Assembly (NCBI GenBank): GCA_036401335.1
Contig: DASWVC010000025.1
Coordinates: 1-19,859 of the forward strand
Source of the DNA: DASWVC01 sp036401335
GTDB lineage: Bacteria > Verrucomicrobiota > Verrucomicrobiia > Chthoniobacterales > JAFAMB01
DNA length: 19,859 bases
Reading direction: 5' to 3'
The number at the start of each line of letters is the position of its first letter. Position 1 is the stretch's first letter. The position numbers were made by a program, and so were the translations under genes. The notes beneath the pieces were generated by a model. That model made no database searches and was not told the DNA's origin. It worked only from the letters and a program-made list of their open reading frames with translations. This document shows positions 15,530-19,859 of the stretch, in pieces.

Positions 15530-16432
15530 ATGAGCGCACCACAGCATGAAACGGAACCCTCCGGGCACGGAGTGGAAACAGCGGGCGAAACGGAGCAAAC
15601 GACCGGAAAAGCGGGCGTGGTCAGGCACCATCGCTCGAAGTCGGACGGCCCCTTCCTTCTCGACGTTCGCCCGGAAAGAGCCCGATGGAAATACCTCTCT
15701 TTTAAAGTGGCGCGGCTCGCTCCGGGCCAGACGATCAAAGCGAACACCGGTGAGGAGGAGGTTGTGTTTGTGCCGTTGAGCGGACGGGGAAAGTTATCGT
15801 TCCACGGCGAAGCGCATGAATTAACCCGGCAGGACCTCTTCCGCGAGGTTCCCTCGATTGCGTACCTGCCCCCGCACACCGCGTTCACGGTGGAAGCAAT
15901 CGAACCGTTCGAAATGGCGATGGGCGGTGCCCCGGCCGCAGGCCATCGGCCCGCGCGGATCATTCAACCGGCCGAGATTGCCACCGCGGTCCGTGGAGAC
16001 GCCAACGCCGCGCGGGGCGTCAGCACGCTGGCCGATGCGGATGAATTGACGGAGCGGCTGACGGTTTACGAAATCCATACCCCGAGCGGCCATTGGTCCA
16101 GCTTTCCACCCCACCGCCACGACACGCGTGACGGCTCTTCTTACCACGAGGAGACTTACTATTACCGGTTTTTGCCGGAAGACGGGTTTGCATTGCAACG
16201 GATCTACACGCGGGACACCGACCTTGACGTGGCCGTTCCGGTCCGGCACGGTGACGTCGTCCTGATCCATGAAGGGTACCATCCGGTGGTCAAAGCACCC
16301 GGAACCAACGCCTACTACCTGAATTTCCTGGCTGGCGACGTCCGCAAGATCAACGCGGTGACCGATCCGCATTATGAGTGGGTAAGCAAGAACTGGGAAG
16401 GCAACCCCATTGCCATCCCGCTGAAAAGTTAG
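15530..16432 (+). CDS. iolB: 5-deoxy-glucuronate isomerase (IolB)
   Basis: This 300-residue double-cupin enzyme isomerises 5-deoxy-D-glucuronate to 2-deoxy-5-keto-D-gluconate. The N-terminal cupin has WKYLSFKVARLAPGQ and the loop LSGRGKLSFHGEAHEL. The metal site of the second cupin is in SFPPHRHDT (H195, H197) and SSYHEETYYYRF (H206, E208), followed by GDVVLIHEGYHPVVKAPGTNAYYLNFLAG. The family is usually near 270 residues. The extra ~30 lie at the N-terminus, before HHRSKSDGPFLLDVRPE, and are polar and probably disordered. I use ATG 15530. The frame also contains a TTG at 15500 overlapping the upstream stop (TTGA), which would add 10 residues; neither has a good ribosome binding site. Co-location with iolD, iolE and iolG makes the function secure. 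Confidence 0.92.
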   Translation: MSAPQHETEPSGHGVETAGETEQTTGKAGVVRHHRSKSDGPFLLDVRPERARWKYLSFKVARLAPGQTIKANTGEEEVVFVPLSGRGKLSFHGEAHELTRQDLFREVPSIAYLPPHTAFTVEAIEPFEMAMGGAPAAGHRPARIIQPAEIATAVRGDANAARGVSTLADADELTERLTVYEIHTPSGHWSSFPPHRHDTRDGSSYHEETYYYRFLPEDGFALQRIYTRDTDLDVAVPVRHGDVVLIHEGYHPVVKAPGTNAYYLNFLAGDVRKINAVTDPHYEWVSKNWEGNPIAIPLKS

Positions 16433-16451
16433 GTTAAAAAGCTGATTCTTT

Positions 16452-18008
16452 GTGAGCAACGACAGCCTTCTTAAAGTCAACCAGGTCAGCAAACGTTTCC
16501 CGGGAGTGGTTGCGCTCGACAAGGTATCCCTCACCGTGCTGCCCGGTGAAGTGCACGCGCTTCTCGGCGAAAACGGCGCCGGCAAATCTACGCTGCTCAA
16601 GATCCTTTCCGGCGCCCAGTACCAGGACGCGGGCACCATTGAATTCAACGGAAGCGCGCTTGGACAAGAGCTGCCGTTCGAACGTCAGCGGATGGGCATC
16701 GTGACGGTGTACCAGGAATTTACCCTCATGCCGAACCTTTCGGTCGCCGAGAACATTTTCGTCGGCCGCGAGCCCGTGAAACGGAAATTTATCAGCTGGC
16801 CCACGATGCTGCGGGAAGCTAAAAGGTTCACCGATAAATTGGACCTTCGGGTTGACCCGATGACTCCCGTGTACGCGCTTAGCGTGGCGGAGCAACAGAT
16901 GGTCGAGATCGCCCGGGCGCTCACGATGAATGCCAAGCTGATCATCCTGGACGAACCGACGGCGGCCTTGAGCGATCGGGAAGTCGAAAAACTTCATCAG
17001 ATCGTCCACGACCTCAAAGCGCAGGGGATCGGCATCATTTACGTCACCCACCGGCTGGGCGAAGTCAAAAAAATCTGCGACCGGCTCACCGTGCTGCGGG
17101 ATGGCAAGAACGCCGGTGAAGCCAACGTCGCGGACACCAGCATCGACCAGATCGTGAGGATGATGGTGGGCCGGGACGTCGAGTACCTGCCCGGTGAAAA
17201 CCGTCCGGCGGGCGAGGTCATCGCGCGGGTAGAAGGGATCACGCGCCTGAAACGGCTGCCGGGCAGCCAAGCGGTGCCGCTGCGAGGCATGACCCTCGAC
17301 ATTCGAAAAGGAGAAATACTCGGTCTGGCCGGCCTCGTGGGTGCGGGGCGGACCGAGGTGGTCCGCGCCCTGTTCGGAGCGGACCGTTTCGACCGCGGCA
17401 AGCTCTACTTTGAAGGACGCGAAGTTACCATCCCTTCACCCCACGAGGCAATCAAATTGGGCATGGCGCTGGTCCCGGAAGACCGCAAGCAGCAAGGCCT
17501 GTTTCTAACCCATTCCATTCGCCAGAACCTGACGTTGCCCAACCTCGCCAACTTGCTCGTAGGCCGGTTTTTCATCAATGGACGCGCGGAAACCAGCCTC
17601 ATCGAAAGCTTCCGGAAGTCCCTGCGGATCCGCATGGCTCACCAGGAAATTGTGGTCGGCACACTTTCCGGGGGCAACCAGCAAAAGGTCATTCTTGCCC
17701 GCTGGATGGCGCTGAAACCCAAGCTGCTCATTGTTGACGAGCCGACCCGCGGCATCGACATCGGCGCGAAGGCGGAAGTGCACCAGCTCCTGCGCGAACT
17801 TGCCCGCAACGGCACCGCCGTGGTAGTCGTCTCCTCCGAGTTGCCGGAGGTCATTTCGTTGTGCGACCGGATTGTGACCGTCAAAGAAGGGCGCATCACC
17901 GGGGAGATGATGGCCCGGGAAGCGACCGAAGAAAAGTTAATGAAACTTATGGTGCTTGCCGCCGGTGAGCACCATGCCCACGTCGGTGTCGACGTTGCGG
18001 CAACCTGA
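16452..18008 (+). CDS. Sugar/inositol ABC transporter ATP-binding protein (two ABC domains, RbsA/MglA type)
   Basis: This 518-residue protein contains two ATPase domains in one chain, the hallmark of CUT2-type sugar importers. The N-terminal domain has a full Walker A GENGAGKS (39-46), signature LSVAEQQ and Walker B LIILDEPT (D167, E168). The C-terminal domain has a degenerate Walker A (GLVGAGRTE, Lys replaced by Arg, as usual in this family), a perfect signature LSGGNQQ (405-411) and Walker B LLIVDEPTRGID (D429, E430). It would energise import of the sugar captured by the binding protein at 12693-13649. The start is GTG 16452, 19 bp after iolB, immediately followed by the conserved LLKVNQVSKRFPGVVALD. 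The permease gene follows after 13 bp. Confidence 0.94.
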   Translation: MSNDSLLKVNQVSKRFPGVVALDKVSLTVLPGEVHALLGENGAGKSTLLKILSGAQYQDAGTIEFNGSALGQELPFERQRMGIVTVYQEFTLMPNLSVAENIFVGREPVKRKFISWPTMLREAKRFTDKLDLRVDPMTPVYALSVAEQQMVEIARALTMNAKLIILDEPTAALSDREVEKLHQIVHDLKAQGIGIIYVTHRLGEVKKICDRLTVLRDGKNAGEANVADTSIDQIVRMMVGRDVEYLPGENRPAGEVIARVEGITRLKRLPGSQAVPLRGMTLDIRKGEILGLAGLVGAGRTEVVRALFGADRFDRGKLYFEGREVTIPSPHEAIKLGMALVPEDRKQQGLFLTHSIRQNLTLPNLANLLVGRFFINGRAETSLIESFRKSLRIRMAHQEIVVGTLSGGNQQKVILARWMALKPKLLIVDEPTRGIDIGAKAEVHQLLRELARNGTAVVVVSSELPEVISLCDRIVTVKEGRITGEMMAREATEEKLMKLMVLAAGEHHAHVGVDVAAT

Positions 18009-18021
18009 ACCCACGATCCTT

Positions 18022-19065
18022 ATGGCTCAAACCACCGCGGTTCCTGAAAAAGTGGCTGAACCGGAAAGGAAGAAATCGATTGAATGGGTCGGTTTCTTCC
18101 AACGATTCGGCGTCTTCATCTTTTTGATCCTGCTGATCCTGTTCTTCACCTCCCAGAACGCCCGGTTTTTGTCGGTCCGGAACCTATTCAACATCCTGAC
18201 CGATGTATCGATTTATGGGATCATGGCCGTCGGCATGACGCTGGTGATCCTCACTGCCGGCGTGGACCTTTCGGTGGGTGCCATCCTCGCGCTTTGCGCG
18301 ATGTGCGGTGCCGCGGTGGTTAAGGGCACAGGCGACTCGCGCTCCGAGACGCCGGATCCGCACGCCTTTGGGGGGTTCAGCTGGCTGGTGGCGTTGCTGA
18401 TCTGCATTGTGCTGGGAACGGTGGTGGGTTTCATCCAGGGAAAAGTGAGCACCAAGTTCCGGATTCCGCCTTTTATCGTCACGCTTGGAGGAATGACGGT
18501 GTGGCGGGGCGCGACCCTGCTCATTGGGGCAGGATCGCCGATCAGCGGATTTGACCCCGGGTACACCTGGTGGGGCAACGGTGCGGTGTTCGGATTGCCG
18601 GTCCCGGTGCTGGTGTTTTTTGTGGTGGCGGTGACCGGCTACATTGCCCTGCGCTACACTCCCTACGGCCGTCACGTCTATGCAGTGGGAGGTAACCCGG
18701 AGGCGGCGCGTCTGAGCGGGCTGCGGGTTGACCGTATCCTCACGAGCGTTTACGCCATCACGGGCCTGCTGGCGGGAGTGGCCGGCTTTATCCAATCAGC
18801 CCGGCTCAGCTCGGCCGAAGCGACCGGCGGACTGGGTTTCGAGTTGACGGTGATTGCTTCGGTGGTAATCGGAGGCACAAGCCTCTCAGGCGGTCTCGGC
18901 GGAATTGCCGGCACGGTGGTGGGCACGATCCTGATCGGTGTGTTGCTTAACGGGCTGGTGATTATGAATGTGAACCCCTACTACCAGCAGATCATTATCG
19001 GCGTGATCATCGTGCTGGCCGTCGGGTTCGATACTTATGCCAAATCCCGGCGGGGACGCCGTTAA
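18022..19065 (+). CDS. Sugar/inositol ABC transporter permease (RbsC-type)
   Basis: This is a 347-residue membrane protein of the branched BPD_transp_2 family. After a charged cytoplasmic N-terminus (about residues 1-28) come roughly eight to ten membrane segments, among them FGVFIFLILLILFFTS, the conserved GIMAVGMTLVILTAGVDLSVGAILALCAMCGA, FIVTLGGMTVWRGATLL and LTVIASVVIGGTSLSGGLGGIAGTVVGTILIGVLLNGL. These motifs are diagnostic for ribose/xylose/inositol permeases. I start at ATG 18022, after the ATPase stop. The open frame extends back to 17956, but that part overlaps the ATPase gene. It is the last gene of the plus-strand inositol run and completes a binding protein, ATPase and permease set. 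Confidence 0.93.
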   Translation: MAQTTAVPEKVAEPERKKSIEWVGFFQRFGVFIFLILLILFFTSQNARFLSVRNLFNILTDVSIYGIMAVGMTLVILTAGVDLSVGAILALCAMCGAAVVKGTGDSRSETPDPHAFGGFSWLVALLICIVLGTVVGFIQGKVSTKFRIPPFIVTLGGMTVWRGATLLIGAGSPISGFDPGYTWWGNGAVFGLPVPVLVFFVVAVTGYIALRYTPYGRHVYAVGGNPEAARLSGLRVDRILTSVYAITGLLAGVAGFIQSARLSSAEATGGLGFELTVIASVVIGGTSLSGGLGGIAGTVVGTILIGVLLNGLVIMNVNPYYQQIIIGVIIVLAVGFDTYAKSRRGRR

Positions 19066-19203
19066 GAACGTTTTGGGGTAACGGCGTGTCGGCGTGGAAG
19101 AAGGTGAGGGTCCCGCTCGCCCGGTAGGGGAGCTTGTCCTCAAGCGCCCCGGGGTACGGCGGCAAGGCAAAGGCGGGAGGGCCCGGGAGAGGCGGCCCAA
19201 CCG

Positions 19204-19229
19204 GGGGTCGCGTAGGGTCACGCGACCCC
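19204..19229. repeat. Perfect hairpin, 10-bp arms GGGGTCGCGT / ACGCGACCCC
   Basis: The arms at 19204-19213 and 19220-19229 are fully complementary around a 6-base loop AGGGTC. The hairpin lies about 140 bp after the permease stop, next to the dispersed repeat. It may stabilise or end the operon transcript, or be a repeat family of its own. No T-run follows, so a classical intrinsic terminator is unlikely. Confidence 0.6.
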
Positions 19230-19254
19230 ACCCGAGGCCCGGTCACACGCCGGA

Positions 19255-19285
19255 CCGGCGGCGAAGGGACTCGCCGCCCTACCGG
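19255..19285. repeat. Dispersed 31-bp palindromic repeat, copy 2
   Basis: Matches 4207-4237 with one substitution. Its stem is longer than in copy 1: GGCGGCGA (19257-19264) pairs fully with TCGCCGCC (19271-19278) around AGGGAC. Both copies lie at or after the 3' end of a gene, as REP-like elements often do. Confidence 0.7.
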
Positions 19286-19685
19286 ACCAGGGCTTCCCGC
19301 ACCCTGGTTTCAGCCCCAAGACTGATCGCCTTTCGGAAGAGACTTCTGCAATCGGTATAAGCCCTGGACGCGAGCCGCTCTCGACGTGTTTGCGTCGACT
19401 GAAAAAATGACTGGGTTGCTCCTGCGATGCCTGCTGGTAAGTGGGTAAGCAGTTTCGAGAAGCAGAATTTCTGCAGCAGGTTCACCACGCTTTCATAAGC
19501 CTTCTTGACAATTCCGTATGAACGGAACTGCCGACCGCAATAGTCTGTTAAGCAAGTTGATGGTCGATACGTGCTCAATCCCGGCAGGGGACCGGGCAGA
19601 AAAACCAGGGATGTCGCAGGCGCTCCTGGAACCGATTTTCGACATTTGCCCTGACGCCGCTTCCCTCCTACCCTGCTAAGAACCC

Positions 19686-19859
19686 ATGCCGTCGCCGAGC
19701 CTTGCCGATTTTCAACGCCTTGCCGCTGAAGTGGAGGGCACCCTCCACATCGATGATATAATGCGGACGTTGTATGCGACGGACGCATCGGTTTACCGCG
19801 AAGTGCCGCAGGCGGTGGCGCTGCCCAGGACCGAAGCCGATCTGACGAAGCTCGTCCAT
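19686..19859 (+). CDS. GlcD-type FAD-linked oxidase, N-terminal end only (3' partial)
   Basis: An open frame starts at ATG 19686 and runs off the right edge (58 codons). HIDDIMRTLYATDASVYREVPQAVALPRTEADLTKLV matches the start of FAD-binding (PCMH-type) oxidases that oxidise D-2-hydroxy acids such as D-lactate, glycolate or D-2-hydroxyglutarate. In those proteins a YATDAS-Y-x-x-x-P stretch precedes the first FAD-binding strand (VALPRTEADL). The wording is closest to the long forms that also carry a C-terminal iron-sulfur domain, but this cannot be checked here. It is on the same strand as the inositol run, separated by 620 bp with hairpins, so it probably has its own promoter. No strong ribosome binding site is visible. 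Confidence 0.75.
   Translation, partial: MPSPSLADFQRLAAEVEGTLHIDDIMRTLYATDASVYREVPQAVALPRTEADLTKLVH

Larger units (their letters stand above)
19066..19685. other. 620-bp intergenic region with hairpin repeats
   Basis: No gene is believed here. The first 230 bases are very GC-rich and hold an inverted repeat with 10-bp arms (19204-19229) and the second copy of the 31-bp dispersed repeat (19255-19285). A further small hairpin TCGACG/CGTCGA lies at 19381-19398. A perfect -35-like TTGACA is at 19505-19510 but lacks a credible -10 at normal spacing. No U-rich terminator is seen after the permease. The open frame on the minus strand at 19279-19788 shows no family pattern and overlaps the FAD oxidase start. 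Confidence 0.5.

Noticed and set aside
16434..17270. A 278-codon minus-strand frame inside the ABC ATPase gene
   Set aside because: It is antisense to Walker and signature motifs of the real gene and shows no recognisable pattern.
19505..19533. TTGACA as a sigma-70 promoter for the FAD oxidase
   Set aside because: The -35 is perfect, but the hexamers 16-18 bp downstream do not resemble a -10, and it lies 180 bp before the start codon.
19279..19788. A 169-codon minus-strand frame at the right edge
   Set aside because: It starts opposite the FAD-oxidase N-terminus and ends next to the repeat; no signal, domain or ribosome binding site supports it.
1..19859. CRISPR arrays, tRNA or rRNA genes, insertion sequences and prophage genes
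   Set aside because: No regularly spaced repeats, tRNA-like cloverleaf, rRNA segments, transposases or integrases were found on reading either strand.

Overview
The base composition is GC-rich. The window carries a PEP-CTERM exosortase substrate, a Tat-exported hydrolase, GTG starts in tightly overlapping genes and short dispersed palindromic repeats. Together these suggest a Gram-negative soil or freshwater bacterium of the Verrucomicrobiota type. That placement is an inference from style; no rRNA or marker gene is present.

Layout. (1) 1-2966, plus strand: the last 31 codons of what looks like a sugar ABC transporter binding protein, a GH1 beta-glucosidase, and a Tat-exported alpha/beta hydrolase. 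(2) 3019-7273, minus strand: a TMEM175-like membrane protein, a tiny secreted His/Asp-rich protein, a PEP-CTERM protein, a MazE/MazF-like toxin-antitoxin pair with a GTGA overlap, and a succinate-semialdehyde-dehydrogenase-type aldehyde dehydrogenase. (3) A 408-bp divergent gap (7274-7681). (4) 7682-19065, plus strand: one compact inositol catabolic run in the order iolD, iolE, two tandem IolG-type dehydrogenases, inositol/sugar ABC binding protein, two-subunit transketolase (N then C), iolB, ABC ATPase, ABC permease. (5) A 620-bp gap with hairpin repeats, then the first 58 codons of a GlcD-type FAD-linked oxidase running off the end.

How the genes fit together. The ABC system would import inositol. 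IolG oxidises it to inosose, IolE dehydrates it, IolD opens the ring to 5-deoxyglucuronate, and IolB isomerises that to 2-deoxy-5-keto-D-gluconate (DKG). The usual next genes, iolC (kinase), iolJ (aldolase) and iolA (malonate-semialdehyde dehydrogenase), are not in the window. Where they might be expected lies a split transketolase. Its C subunit carries Tyr and Thr where canonical transketolases have the phosphate-binding His and the substrate-recognising Asp.

DKG has the same D-threo ketose head as xylulose 5-phosphate, with CH2-COO in place of CH2-OPO3. The most interesting hypothesis is therefore that this transketolase cleaves unphosphorylated DKG to a C2 unit (moved to an aldose phosphate) plus malic semialdehyde. 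The divergent SSADH-like enzyme could then oxidise that to D-malate. This would be an IolC/IolJ-independent lower inositol pathway. It is an inference, testable by genome search and enzymology.
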